Notes: generated by a model from the sequence alone, not told the origin. DNA of 64,000 nt from Mucor racemosus (GCA_027405735.1 JAPEHQ010000010.1:1488001-1552000); one strand, 5' to 3'; shown: positions 1-13,870, counted from the stretch's first letter. Translations and numbers: made by a program.

Positions 1-2468
1 GTTGCGATTTTTCTGACATTTTGATTTCAACTCGATTTTTTCCTTATGATACCTCGTCTGAAATTCCAATTTTGACAAAATTAGATTTTTCACTTGAAAA
101 AAGGAATTTTTTACTAAGCTATTTACTGGAGACATATGACCAAAAAAATGCTATCTTTGAGATGGCAGTGTTTATTTGGAGCTTACCCGCTAGCTTTTTT
201 GACTTTTTTCGTAAAAATCGAAATCCCACATAATCACAAATATTGAACAATTTTATCACGCAAATGTATAAACAAAAAATACAAGCTTATAGAACAATGC
301 GAATTATATCTACCTACTTATAGCTCATCTTGGTTATTATTTTTCTATTTTGGCTTAAAAAATTCTTTAAAGTTTAATTTTTTTCCGAAAATGGCAAATC
401 GGATCAAATCTGAAGCTGTTGCGGATTACATTTTAAAGCACCGCTTTCTTGATATTTGCCGTTAAAGCGAAAAGCTACACAAGACACTGGCAATAAATAT
501 ACTTGATTTGAAAAAAAAGATTAAAGATAACTTGTGCAGTTATTTAGGTATTGAAATTATTTCCCCATAAATAAACGTGGAATGTCGGTGTGGCGTGTAG
601 ATATTTCAGACAGATCAGAACGTATACAATAATGAAGAACGTGATAAATTTAATGCCTTTTGATTCGAAGCATTTATTTCTTGTTGCTATAGCCGCACAT
701 TTACAATTACATTGTTCTTTTGCATTGTGGTAAATGCATATATTTTTGCTTCCTGGGGTGGGGAGGGGGGGGCTTTTTCTTTTATTAGTCAATTTCCAGC
801 ATGCATAATGCGACAACTACTCAAAATTATGTACTAGAAGAAAAACTTATCTACAATGGCATCTATATATGTTTTATGACTAATCATATATGCACTGAAC
901 AATTTATTTGTAATCAGATGTCGAGTACGTTGTATATTTCCAACATTTATTAGTAATTGTAACTCTAAATTACCGAATAATACGAATATATATATAAAAA
1001 GCATCAAATTTTAATGTTGTGCGTCTTATCACACATTACGTAACTGACAAATCACCAAAGAAACATAATGTGTGCAATATATAACCCCTGATAGTACGAC
1101 ATTCAGCGATGATATAATATATATGCTGCTCATTTTTGTAGCAGATTTAGGACTCTTATAGAATTAAAAAAAAAACAATGTGAAATAGACACTGTTTTCC
1201 AATTAATTCTAGGCGTCTGTAAAAGCTTTTGATTTATAGAAAACTACAAAAGAAATACTTTAAAGTTGGTACATTTCTTTATTTTTTATATTTCAGTATT
1301 TGAACACACGGTTTTACATTTTCAGTTGATTAAATATTTATCTATAAAATCGTTTCATAAAATGAAAATTGCGTGTATACCAATTAAATATACTGAATAC
1401 AGCTAATGTCAGCCATTTACTATATCCTAATATATTTTATGTTTATTAAATATCGATTCAATGTGATTTGTTTCAGTTAAACGATATTTTGAATTATGCG
1501 CTTTTGTATGTCAATTGAAAGCAAACGAGATTGTTGTGATTTCTTTATGTTTGAATAAAACACATTCAACTACTTTTTTTGAACAATATATCCTAATATG
1601 TCAAAAAATTCTAAACCTTTTAAATTTCTAATATATTCGTGAAACTTTAATTTTGTTATTACTGGATAAAGAATTGAAGAAATACGACTAATTGAATGTT
1701 TTTCTATTGTAAAATCAAATCAGTTGATATCTGCATATAGCTCCAATGCAAATAAAAATGAGATAAGGTTATGTAGATCATACTAATGATTTTGACATTG
1801 TATCCATTATGATCAAGATCTCAACACCTGAATTGCTCAAAGATCGCTTCTTTTCGTTGTCCAAGTAGACCGAAAATTACTCAACAGATTCAAGCAGATC
1901 ATGAAATATTCAGCTGTAGCAAAAGATTGAGGCAATTTATAAATAAATAGCTACATCTTTTACATTTGCCAGAAAATGTCAAACGTAAATGAACAAACCG
2001 GAATTTGGGCTTTAAATTATACCTAACGTAACGAACAATTTGCACATTTGAGAAAGTTGCATTTCATTTCGAAAATTACACGTACGATAAAAATGGGATT
2101 TTTGTGTTCAGTGCCCTTTTTTTTTTTTTTTTTTCAAATACTCTGCATTGAAGTATATACCAACAAATGTCTAAAGAGAAAACAAGTCCAGAAAATGAGT
2201 TCGCTTGTTGAATGCGTTGAAGCACTTCTTCCCTTTAAATATGTCTTTATAAACTACGCCCTCGACCCTTTTTGTTACTAAATGATTGGATGGTTATTGA
2301 GTGAATTTTACGCAATTCTAGATGTTGGAAAAAAAAAAGTTGGAACTAAAAAAAAAAAAAATTGTAGTGAAATTCTCATCACTCTCTTTTTTTTCTTCTT
2401 TTACAACTCTTTCTTTCTTATATATCCATATTTCATTTTTTTTTTTTTTTAGATATACGTCTTTATTC
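1..2468. other. AT-rich stretch with no recognisable gene
   Basis: Only short open frames occur here (for example 21-233 plus and 544-816 minus), with no recognisable domain and homopolymer-biased composition. Positions 1-230 have the style of the degenerate interspersed repeats seen later in the window. T and A tracts at about 2118-2134 and just before 2451 flank the first gene. I see no RNA gene or intact mobile element. Confidence 0.6.
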
Positions 2469-3554
2469 ATGAGTACGCATTCCTTTATTTCAGAGGATAC
2501 AAATATACCGCCTGTATCTTCTACCCCTGAACCTTCAAGGCGTTATATTCAATGGAAAGAAGAAGATATCGGACTTTTACTTAAAGATCTGGAACAGCCA
2601 GGTCATTACAACAAGTGGAAAGAGAACAAATCTGGATATTCAAAACGAGTAGGAGAGCAAATATTCAAAAATAATATGAATCATGAAGCTATCAAGTTTA
2701 AAGTTCGCTGGTTGGAATCACGTTTCAAGCGATGGAATGAACTATTGACATCTCCTGAAGTTGAAAACGATGAAGTTACCATTAATGAAATACGAGGTAA
2801 TAGCCACTTTTTTTTTTTTTTCTAAAATGTTAAAATAACATTACTAACCAAACTATTTGTTTATTTATTCAGAGAAAATGTTTAAAGAATTCCCATATTA
2901 TGATCGCTGCAAGCCTATATTTGATTCAAGTTCTCCCGCAGATTCCTTTGCTGTGCAACAAGATATTGCCCCTGCAGAGCATGTTGATAACCCTCATAAA
3001 TCAAACCAAAATGAATTGACCATTCTGAAACCTGAACCTACTCACATGATAAATAATAACTCTCCACCAAGTAGATCTGACATTCCTCATCCTTCTCCAT
3101 TACGTGCTCCACAACAACATCAACATGAAGAAGAAGGATATCAAACAATGTCTACAGATAATAAAAGATTTGTTGGGACAAATGCCCCTGAATCTTCCTA
3201 CAAAAAAAGAAGACAAAATCAGCAAACTTTGGCTCGACCTTTAGCAGTATACCAACCCCCGCCACCTTCTTTACAATCCATGAATGGTCATCATATTACT
3301 AGGTAAGTTTTAATATAATTTATAATTTACATAAAATTAACAGTTACAAAAGATATACACTTGGTGATAATTCGGATGAAAGCAGAGTTAAATCAATGGA
3401 ATTAGAGCTTGAACTTAAAAAAATGGATCACCAAGAACGAATGCAAGAAATGAAATTGGAGCAATTACGATTAGAAATCGAACTTCAAAAATTAAAGCGT
3501 GATACACCATTTACAAAATCATCATCCTCCATCATAATGAACACTTCTGATTGA
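2469..3554 (+). CDS. Myb/SANT-like (trihelix-type) DNA-binding protein with C-terminal coiled coil
   Basis: Three exons are predicted: 2469-2796, 2873-3302 and 3344-3554, giving 322 aa. Both introns are GT-AG and the second is only 41 nt. Residues about 25-95 form a Trp-rich helical domain (RYIQWKEEDIGLLL ... KVRWLESRFKRWNELL) with the regular Trp spacing of Myb/SANT or trihelix domains. The middle is Pro/Ser/His-rich and disordered. The last exon encodes a charged Glu/Lys helix that is probably a coiled-coil dimerisation segment. The Met at 2469 was chosen because it begins soluble sequence directly before the domain; upstream in-frame sequence is homopolymer-encoded Lys/Phe. It is probably a nuclear DNA-binding regulator. 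Related modules occur in transposon-derived proteins, so a domesticated origin is possible. The target is unknown. Confidence 0.72.
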
Positions 3555-4721
3555 AACATTTATTCAAAATATTCCCATTTAAAAAAAACACACACACACA
3601 CAAACGGAAAATATAGTACATTTATGCATTTCTTATCCACTATACACAAAGAAAAAAAAATATTTATACCTTTGCTCGCTTTCTTTCTCTCTTTTTGATC
3701 TTGATCATCAAATAAAACAAAAAAACCTTCATTTCTCTCTCAAATGAAAGAACATTATAGATTCATCTAAAATAAATATTGCGTAAAAGCTCATCATGTG
3801 TGTATATAAATCTGTTATTTATCCTTTTATAAATCAGGCATAAATTAAATATAACCCTGCTTCAATATCGAATTGTGTTTATATTGCATGTTACATTCAT
3901 CGTAGCAAAATGGTAATTTAATAATGCAATTAACTAAACAGTACATATATAATTATAGTAACATTGATTACATTTATATTGGTTGGCATGGCATGATTTT
4001 AAGCAAGAGAATGTGTAACTACCCGTCATTTTATAGGGGTAAATTGGTCACAAATCGAAGCAAAAATCAACAGTTATGTATTCCTTATTGGTTACTAGAT
4101 ATTATACAACAAGTAATTTACAACTATTATAAATATGAGCAGCAAAATTACATTTTTATAGGTTTTAAATTAGGAATCAATACGTTTTGAAACAATTACG
4201 GTAACTTCAAATTAAGACATATTTTTTCAATAAATAAAATTAGACAACATAATTTATATTCCTCTTTAAATATTCAAACTTTTCATTGCTGCTCAAATGT
4301 CGTTAAAGGCGTAATAAAATTCTTGAAAGACCAATATTTAGTTTAAAAAAAAGAAAAGTGCCTACTGAGTTTTAATTTATCCGGTCGATCAAAAATCGCT
4401 CAATTTTATATCCTCTTGAAATCCTGTATCCATATAATTTTATAGATTATAGCAAAAAAAAAATACGATTCAAACTTTAACATAATTAACTAATTTCAGT
4501 ATAATATGTTCAAAAACCAAATTGATGTATATTTCTTCTAGTGTATGCACCAATTTAGTCTCAAGTAAAGAGCACCGAAACCAAATACATTTCGGACCGG
4601 ATCTTTTGGGTTCAACAAGTTTATTATTCGGAAATGGAAAATAACCAAGATTCTTCATAGGTAAATGCCTCCAATGCGATATTCGAATACTCCCTCTCTA
4701 TCCAGTAAAGCATTTTAAGCC
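3555..4721. other. intergenic, no gene seen
   Basis: This is the 3' region of the Myb/SANT-like gene, with a CA-rich tract near 3590 and AATAAA-like signals near 3711 and 3770, followed by the presumptive uL15 promoter. Short frames at 3924-4190 plus and 4470-4658 minus have no recognisable features. Confidence 0.6.
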
Positions 4722-5376
4722 ATGGTAAATTTCAATCCATCCATCTATCCATCTATGCAACATGTTATTAATCGATTCTATGAATATATAGCCTACTAGA
4801 CTTCACCACAACAGAAAGAAGCGTGGACACGTTTCCGCCGGTCACGGTCGTGTTGGTATGTCCATTAACAACAGACGATCAATAATAGAGAAAGAATTTG
4901 GAATAATTGACATTTTATTTGGTATTTAGGTAAGCACAGAAAACATCCTGGTGGTCGTGGTCTTGCTGGTGGTCAACATCATCACCGTATTAACATGGAT
5001 AAATACCATCCTGGTTACTTTGGTAAGGTCGGTATGCGTCAATTCCATTTGAAGAACAACGTCAACTGGCGTCCTGTTGTCAATCTTGACAAAATCTGGA
5101 CTCTTGCCGGTGAAGGTGTCCGTGAACAATACAAGAACACTGAAAAGGTTCCCGTTATCGATGCTCTCCAAAAGGTAAAAAAAAAAAAAAAAAAATGCCA
5201 AAATTTGAAATGATCGACATTGGGTAATTAACATTTCATGATTTAAATAGGGTTACGGTAAGGTTTTGGCCAAGGGTACCATTTCTCAACCTGTCATTGT
5301 CCGTACTCGTTTCGTCTCTCGTCTCGCTGAGAAGAAGATCAAGGAAGCTGGTGGTGTTGTTGAGCTCATTGCTTAA
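4722..5376 (+). CDS. RPL28: 60S ribosomal protein uL15 (L27a/L28)
   Basis: Four exons are predicted: 4722-4724 (the ATG alone), 4792-4855, 4930-5174 and 5251-5376, giving 145 aa; the yeast protein is 149 aa. The family is recognised from the Arg/Lys/Gly-rich N-terminus ([15 protein letters not shown]), the hallmark [10 protein letters not shown] and [20 protein letters not shown] segments, and the C-terminal [12 protein letters not shown] region. uL15 is a structural protein of the large ribosomal subunit acting in the cytoplasm, and is assembled in the nucleolus. The first exon is a single codon: ATG is followed directly by the donor GTAAAT, and the next exon begins with PTR, matching the family start MPTRF/MPSRF. 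Intron 3 carries an A17 run. The gene is convergent with the first histone H2B gene. Confidence 0.95.
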
Positions 5377-5789
5377 ATAAATCACTTTTTGTTCTTAAAT
5401 ACAAATAAAATCAATTAATATATACACATTTTGCTTTGATTTATTTTTTTGGAATTGATTGATTTGCACAAGAGAAAAAGACATGTTAAATATAGAGACA
5501 TTATTTGAAATTTATTCCATGATTTTGCATAAAAATGTTTATATAAGTATAGCATGATTTAATCATTTTATTTCATGATAACATTAAAAAAAACTTTGAA
5601 AAAATCCCAAAAATATATAACAGGAGGGAATAAAAAAAATAATATATATAACGATTTTTTTGGGTAATATAATAGTGAATTATATTGAATGCAAATAATA
5701 GAGAAAGTCTTAATAAAAGGGGATCAGAAGGAGATAATAAGTTGATTTCGTTGGAATAGCATTAATATAGTATTTTTGAGATACACAAT
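5377..5789. other. convergent intergenic region, uL15 / H2B
   Basis: AT-rich DNA between two gene 3' ends, with AATAAA-type signals near 5404. No open frame or repeat of note. Confidence 0.6.
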
Positions 5790-6149
5790 TTATTTGGAGC
5801 TAGTGTACTTGGTGACAGCCTTGGTACCTTCAGAGACGGCATGCTTGGCAAGTTCACCAGGGAGGATAAGACGAACAGCGGTTTGGATCTCGCGAGAAGA
5901 GATGGTGGAACGCTTGTTGTAAGCAGCCAACTTGGAGGCTTCGGAAGCAATACGTTCAAAAATATCGTTAACGAAAGAGTTCAAGATGGACATGGCCTTG
6001 TTGGAGATACCAGTATCGGGGTGAACTTGCTTCAAGACCTTGTAAATGTAAGAAGAATAGGTCTCACGACGGGTGACCTTTCTCTTCTTACCATCAGTCT
6101 TGACCTTGGTAGTCTTAGCAGGAGCTTTACCAGCAGTTTCTTTAGCCAT
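5790..6149 (-). CDS. histone H2B, copy 1
   Basis: Intronless, 119 aa, starting at the ATG at 6149. The core from [21 protein letters not shown] to the terminal YTSSK is canonical H2B. It contains the [26 protein letters not shown] and [24 protein letters not shown] signatures and the conserved C-helix Lys that is ubiquitinated in fungi. H2B pairs with H2A and binds the nucleosome edge. The N-terminal tail ([20 protein letters not shown]) is Lys-rich and differs completely from copy 2 at 20937, although the core DNA is almost identical. The gene is transcribed divergently from H2A copy 1. The TATA-like element TATAAAAG lies on the minus strand at 6222-6215. Confidence 0.98.
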   Translation of the reverse strand: MAKETAGKAPAKTTKVKTDGKKRKVTRRETYSSYIYKVLKQVHPDTGISNKAMSILNSFVNDIFERIASEASKLAAYNKRSTISSREIQTAVRLILPGELAKHAVSEGTKAVTKYTSSK

Positions 6150-6262
6150 TTTTAATTAAATAGATTATATGAAAAATTCAAAAAAAAAGAGGGGTACTGA
6201 TAAGAATCAACTTGCTTTTATACTAAAAAATTTAATCTCGTATTTTTTTTTTTTTTTTGTGC

Positions 6263-6302
<40 letters not shown>

Positions 6303-6655
6303 CTACTGGCTCAATGGAATATTCCCTAAAATAGCTATAGAAATTAAGCAAAACGTAAAAAACCTTCAAAAACTTATAGTAAATCATTCAATCAAACGCG
6401 TAATGCCGCGTAGATGCACGTTAACCTATACTATGGTCAATTAAAAAAAATTACTTTTTTTTTTCATCCTATCCAAGCATGGCTTCATTTTCTTTCTTCT
6501 TCATGAACATTCACATCAAAAAAAAAAAAAAAAATTGTAATGATTCGCGTGACTCGATAGCTTTTCGTAAATGAAAAATTAGATTCATATATAAATGAAC
6601 ACATTTCAATTCCTCTTTACCCTTTTTACTTTAACAAATACTTATATATACAAAA
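6150..6655. promoter_or_regulatory. shared divergent promoter, H2B copy 1 / H2A copy 1
   Basis: A 506-bp intergenic region between two divergent histone starts. It contains T runs of 16 (6243-6258) and 39 (6264-6302) and further A/T runs near 6453 and 6519. Such poly(dA:dT) is known to exclude nucleosomes. TATA-like elements face each gene: TATATAAAT at 6588-6596 for H2A and TATAAAAG on the minus strand at 6222-6215 for H2B. A GC island near 6400-6420 (AATGCCGCG) and an ATTCGCG element at 6543-6549 may be cell-cycle sites; that reading is inference. Confidence 0.7.
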
Positions 6656-7051
6656 ATGTCTGGTGGTAAATCTGGTGGAAAGTCTGCTTCTGGCTCAAAG
6701 TCTCAAACTCGTTCAGCTAAGGCTGGTCTCCAATTCCCTGTTGGTCGTATCCATCGTCTCTTGCGTCGTGGAAACTATGCCCAACGTGTTGGTGCTGGTG
6801 CTCCCGTCTACCTTGCTGCCGTTCTCGAATATCTCGCTGCTGAAATCCTCGAATTAGCTGGTAACGCTGCTCGTGATAACAAGAAGTCTCGTATTATCCC
6901 TCGTCATTTGCAATTGGCCATCCGTAACGATGAAGAATTAAACAAGCTCCTCGGTCATGTCACTATTGCTCAAGGTGGTGTTCTTCCCAACATCCACGCT
7001 TCTTTGTTGCCTACCAAGACCAAGAAGGCTGGTGCTTCTCAAGAACTTTAA
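6656..7051 (+). CDS. histone H2A (SQ-tailed, H2A.X-like), copy 1
   Basis: Intronless, 131 aa. The H2A fold is clear: [40 protein letters not shown], the [21 protein letters not shown] docking region and the [10 protein letters not shown] tail. The C-terminus ends SQEL, the SQ-[E/D]-hydrophobic motif phosphorylated by Mec1/ATR-Tel1/ATM kinases, so this main H2A also serves as the DNA-damage histone, as in yeast. It differs from copy 2 (20048-20443) by one residue near the C-terminus (Thr in TKTKK, Ser in TKSKK). It shares its promoter with H2B copy 1. A (TA)n tract directly follows the stop codon. Confidence 0.98.
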   Translation: MSGGKSGGKSASGSKSQTRSAKAGLQFPVGRIHRLLRRGNYAQRVGAGAPVYLAAVLEYLAAEILELAGNAARDNKKSRIIPRHLQLAIRNDEELNKLLGHVTIAQGGVLPNIHASLLPTKTKKAGASQEL

Positions 7052-9552
7052 ATATATATATATATCTCAATCACTTCGCACAAACAAACAAAAACCATCA
7101 TTTCATAGCTTTTTCCAAAAAATTTCTTTTTAATCAATGTTTAGCTTTTGGAAATTATTTTTTATAAACCACTAAATTACCCCATTTTATTCCACTATTT
7201 GCTTTATTCTAAAAAAAATCCAAATGTTTATTTTATAAAGATATTATGTACAAATATTACAACAAATATATTAAATTGGCTGTTATTTTGAATTTATAAA
7301 TCATTATCTTGTATTTTCCTCTATTTTAGGGTTCAAGCGCCAAAATATTAGCAATAGAAAGACTGTAAGCTGATTAATGTGAGAAATCATCTTTCGGTGT
7401 AGTTCAATTATTCATAGGAACGCTTGTTCAGTTTTTCAAGATCGACTACACAAAAAATATATTTCTGGATCGCTTTGAATAAGTGGCTATTTAAGCTGTT
7501 TTTTACGTCATAGAAGCAAACAAAAAATATCATCATATATTCCACATGTTATTAAATAGTTTAACAAGATTTGTGTGTCCCACTTCAAAAGTTGAACATC
7601 TTTAATAATCCTTTATAATCTAAATATACGAGTTTGAACATATCAATGAGCTCTTCTTTTGAAAAATTCAAACCCCGGCTGTATTTTTCGATTTGGATCT
7701 GAAAAAATGACATTTCATGTCTTCTTCCTTCTATCGTTGATTTCTCAAAATTCAGTATATTAACATGAATAGCTTATTAATAAAGAACTGTGCAAATTTT
7801 TATGGCGGATCTTATGGTATAAAACACTAGTAAATCTTTTACTAAAATTTTTCATAAGTTGAGAAAAACTCAAAATCTATTCTTCAAACAAAAATCTATT
7901 TTTTTAATAATAAATATTGAAATCAGTAGTTTTATATGATGTGCCGAACAGTTATTGTCCATTTCCATCTATACATGCCTTAGCAAAATATTCCACTTTA
8001 GGCCTGAAAATGCCAATTTTTTTTATTTTCATAAAATTTTGCTTACAATTGTAAGGATTGAAGGTCTCGATGTTAAAATGATTTTTTTCGAGAAAAGAAA
8101 TTTAGAGATAATGCATCAGAAAGTAACTACGAATTTCGAGAAACGGTTTGGGGTGATTCCCAGTCTCAAAAACTGCCGTAAACCAACAAAATCAAGCATC
8201 AAAGTTGCTGGTTTTTGTTTGATTTATTGTAATAAACATGAATTGTCGCCTACTATGAATATTTTTGAGCATTGAAACGTTTATTTCAAGTGGAAATCAT
8301 TGATTGCAATTTAGTTTTTATCCCAAAGTTGATTGTGAAATGACTTTATTCGAGTTCGTACATTATTGTGTAGCCAGTGAAATCACTCATGAAAGGCTTG
8401 TATATTTGATTTTTCAGCTATTAGGAATGATTTATTCAGATGTTTAGTTAATTTATTTGCGTTTGAATGCTTCTATAATGATGTATAAAGGTATTAATGT
8501 AAATCTATAATCATGCCTTGGTACATTTGATTAAAAAGAAGTAAGTAAAAATAGGTACCCCTGAATCGGAGTTCTCGATTTGATAACTTCCTTGCTTTTC
8601 CTATGATTTATAGTATTTCTTTTATCTGAATAGATGCAACACCAAAAGTAAAAAGCATCAGTAAATGTCCCGTGCTATCAAACATATATATTTTTGTTTT
8701 ATTTTTATAGAGTATTTTTATAAAAAAAAAACTACAATTAACGCATGCCATTTTAAATGTATACCTTGCATACCTCAATATCAATTAACAAAAAATAAAA
8801 AATTATGGGTGTATATTTCTATGTGATTTGATAAATGTATTCCTATAAGCACGTAAAAACCAGGTTTAGATGATTCATGATGATGAGCATTGTTTATGCT
8901 CCGCAATCAGCAGGCAATACTTTAATTTGGATTGATAATGCGTAAAAACTACTTTGTATGAGCCAAAAAAATTAGACATAATGCCCAAGAGGCAGTAGAA
9001 TAAATGCAAGTTGGTCTCAGAGCGATTGCTATCTAGATGAATGAATAAAAATCCTTAAAGTGCCGTTATTTTTTTTATGATTTTCCAATTAGCCATTTTG
9101 AAAGAATTTTTATATTTACGTAATTATAATTGGATCTACTGAGCTCATCAACATCATTGGTTATCAACGAACAAGATAACCACCATATTCTCATTACTAT
9201 ATCTATGCATTTAACATTAGCATATTAATTATCATTTATGGTTGTAACAATTTAAAAACAATTTAGAAGACAAAAAAAAAGATTGATTTTTTTAAAATAT
9301 TTTAATATTTAAGTTTTTGATGGCAAAGACCAAAAAGCTAAAGTAAAGCTATATACAGAATGCTGAACTTGCAATAAGAGAATTGATTGTCACCGAGTTA
9401 AACGAAATAAAAAGGAAACTTGGGGGATCGTATTTGATAAAGAAAATAAGGAGACGAATAGAATGCGTAAAATAAAGATTTGATTGGATTTCTTTTTAAA
9501 TAAAGAGGGATATTATGGAATTTTGAAGTTGAGTAGACAAAATGAAATGCAT
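7052..9552. other. 2.5-kb intergenic, no gene seen
   Basis: AT-rich DNA between two histone pairs. The 106-codon frame at 7955-8275 has no recognisable feature and lies in low-complexity sequence resembling other degenerate repeats in the window, so I do not call it a gene. No RNA gene is recognised. Confidence 0.55.
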
Positions 9553-10964
<1,412 letters not shown>

Positions 10965-12759
10965 ATCATCAACATTTCGTTTTAATTTTTAAGAATACCC
11001 TTTCCTCTTTAAACTCGCCATCTCACCCTTTAAATATCATATCACCTTCAATCAATGCTAGCTTTTTTTTTTTACAATTTGCAACAAACAAACAAACTAA
11101 AAAAAGAATCTAAAGATGATTTTTTTCCCTGTACAGTTTTTTTCTATTATATTTTTTAAATAAAAAACATGATGAAACATAAAAATAATTTGGATTTGTA
11201 TAATTTATTGAATAACTTAACGAGGGGGTTTGTGAGTGAATATCTTGAAATGTGATATTTAAAGAAAAGCTATCCCAAAATGTATTATGCTAAATCAGAT
11301 TTTCGATACATGTTTATTGTATTCATGATAATCTAAAAAAAAAAAAAAAAAATGATTTCTGATCTTGAACGCAAACAATATTTTTTTTTTTTTTTTTTTT
11401 TTGCAAAAAAAAAAAAAAAAAAAAAAGATACAAAAAATTTATGATATAAAAAAATATGAAATGGAACGCGATAAATCGCGGTGCGTGTGTATCATCTTTT
11501 TTTTTTTCTTGCACAAACAAAAACTGTAGTCTGAGGCACAATCCTGAGTTACATTAGATATCAATTCGTGTTACCGGATAAGGGATCTTCCATTTACATG
11601 TCAAACCTTATTTATTCTTGGTTGCATGACCACAAAGCACCCTGAGATTTGTAATTTGATATATCCATTTTGATCTAATGTGATAAAAACATATCAAATA
11701 GATAGGTATATCATGCTAATCAGATTTAAATCCTCTTAAATTGATTAATTTTAATTGTATCTGATTTGTAACATCATATTTTTTTTAATTATATACGTCT
11801 CCCATGTCCCGCGGTGGGTTAGATTAAATCATTTAAAATCCTGTTTAGATTTTTCAATGCTTGAGTTTATCACAGAATATCTCAACAAAACCATAAGCTA
11901 CAATAACATTTAAATGAAGTCGATCTTAAACATTATATAGCTTTTTTTGAAATAAAATGCATGCAAATTTTGCGAATGCACTAGAAGAGAAATTATAGTT
12001 CAATGATACTGGTAACTATTATATTCAAATGCTACCACATTATTCAACGCTTTTTTTACAAAATACCTTAGTCAGTAAGAAACAGCAGCACTAAAAACTT
12101 TTCTATTCCTAATTTTCAACACCACAATATGCGCAAAATGTCTATTAGCTTTGTATACACTATTTCGCTTGATTCTAGCTGCATTTTTAATGGAGTAACG
12201 GTCCATTGTATCTCCACATCACTTGAGAGTCTCGAGGTTTTTTGAATACGTCTTTGAATACCGTGACATTAATTACAATTTGCATGACATATAGCTTTCC
12301 GGAAATAAAAAAAAATGAATGTTTTATTCCAAAAATTTAATTATGAATAGAAGATCAATGGGACGATATAGTTTTAACTCTGAGCACTTTTATAGTCATA
12401 ATATATATTTTGAAACTTTCAGCCCATTTGGATCAATATTCATTGATTGCAAACATCTTCTCGGTTGCTTAATCTATTAATTTAAGCAGAGGAAGAGGTG
12501 ATTTCACTCAAAAACAGCGGATAGCTAATGAAATCAAGATATGTTATTTGTATATCTATTACACATTAAATACAACTTTAAAATTTAATTTTGAACCATT
12601 ATTTGATTTTATAAAAATTTTCAAAGAATATCTGAAATAACCTATAGAAAATATTTTAAACAAGTATGATTTTTCATCTTTCCGTTTCCACAGCAACTCG
12701 GAGAGTCTAAACGTCTTATTTTGAAATTGTTTTCAATAAAAATGCGTAATAAGCTATAA
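10965..12759. other. intergenic region downstream of H3, with A/T tracts and a palindrome
   Basis: The first 600 bp holds several homopolymers, including the T22-GC-A22 palindrome listed separately. The rest is AT-rich DNA without a supported gene. The frame at 11323-11541 minus exists only because the homopolymers encode Phe and Lys. Confidence 0.55.
11381..11426. repeat. perfect 46-bp A/T palindrome
   Basis: 22 T are followed by GC and then 22 A, so the block equals its own reverse complement with no spacer. Flanking bases (A at 11380, G at 11427) do not extend the pairing. It lies about 420 bp past the H3 stop codon. An expanded TTGCAA core by slippage is one possible origin. Confidence 0.9.
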
Positions 12760-13870
12760 GTGCACTTATTATTAAAAATTGAGTACCTAAACTGAGGTAA
12801 TAATTTTATGTATTTACACGATAGATTTAACTTAAAGCGACTCTACATTTTTTGTTTCAGCGAGAAATATTGGTTTTTCGTCAAGAAAATCAAAGTAATA
12901 TTTTTTATCACAGCTTAAAACCTACCATAACGGGGTTCCAAAATTGATTTGAAAAAATGGATGAAAAATGATTCAAAAAACAAAAACGGTTAAATGCTCA
13001 TGATCTGCAAAGTAAGTCGACCTAGCGTATTAAATGATTTTTGTACAGTTTTGGATTCTGCATCCAACTAAATAAAAATTAAATAAACATTTTACATTAA
13101 ATTTTGCGTAAAATGCAATTAAAATTTTGGAGGTTTTTTGAGAATACACATTAATTTTGATAAACATATCTAACATATAAGTAATTGAAATAGTGCGCAA
13201 AAAAATTATCTATCGATTGAGCTATTATTTAACCTTTTAGCTATATTTTTCGTAGAGAAAACGAGATTTTTGTCCAAATTTTTTCAGATTCAGAATTTGG
13301 GATGAGGGTATACAAGGGGAAAATGGAAGCTAGAAATGGAGGTACCTTTTTGTACACATTTTCGAGGATATCTCCACGAAAAATCAATATTTTGAAAAAC
13401 TCTAAATTGGATCCAAGAGAGCTTAGCGAGCTTAATGACATGAATGCAAAAAAAATGTTGCTCAATCTAACCAATATTTTGAAACCTACTATAGAAATGC
13501 CAAAAAAATGAAAAAAAAATAAAAGTGCTCAGAATTTTTTTGTACTAAAGTATGTTATAGAGTACTTCAAAACAAGTAAGTTTTATTATTAAAAGGCATT
13601 GGTGTAGCTTAATTTTTTGTAGAGATATGAAGCCTCAAAGTTTTCCATCTTTAGCAGTGAAATACGCGTAAAAATCTGAAACATTAGCACTGAAAAGTTA
13701 ATACCAACTGTAAAAAATAGGATATTTTCAGATACTTACTTTTAGATTAAAGTTGAGCATCTCAAGTACATTAGTATATAAATTTTTCTTCGTATCATAT
13801 TTAGTAAAAAAAAAAAAAAGTCGTCAGAGCAAGGGTGAATAGTGAGGTCCAGTTTTTCATAAAAAAGCAA
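12760..13870 (+). repeat. interspersed repeat family, copy A
   Basis: Near-identical sequence recurs inverted at about 15140-17130 (copy B) and direct at about 40090-41700 (copy C). Shared landmarks are AAGTAAGTCGACCTAGCG (about 13011), GATGAGGGTATACAAGGGG (about 13301) and TATCTCCACGAAAAATCAAT (about 13369). It holds a 69-codon frame (13302-13511) that stays open in all three copies. Copy A lacks about 600 bp of the 5' part found in B and C. No transposase, reverse transcriptase or terminal repeat is recognisable, so the class is unknown. Confidence 0.8.

Noticed and set aside
4738..4757. Shared GGATGGATAGATG-type motif in the first introns of uL15 and eS27
   Set aside because: Simple-sequence character and opposite orientation make chance more likely than a common element.
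5841..6155. Open frames antisense to or frame-shifted within the histone genes (also 10548-10931 minus, 6663-6857, 20242-20436, 20922-21320)
   Set aside because: They overlap perfectly recognised histones and arise from their GC-richer, codon-biased sequence; the conservation between copies is that of the histone DNA.
7955..8275. 106-codon frame between histone pairs
   Set aside because: Low-complexity Phe/Lys/Ile composition, no recognisable feature and no second copy seen.
11323..11541. 72-codon minus frame
   Set aside because: Produced by homopolymer runs coding Phe and Lys around the palindrome.
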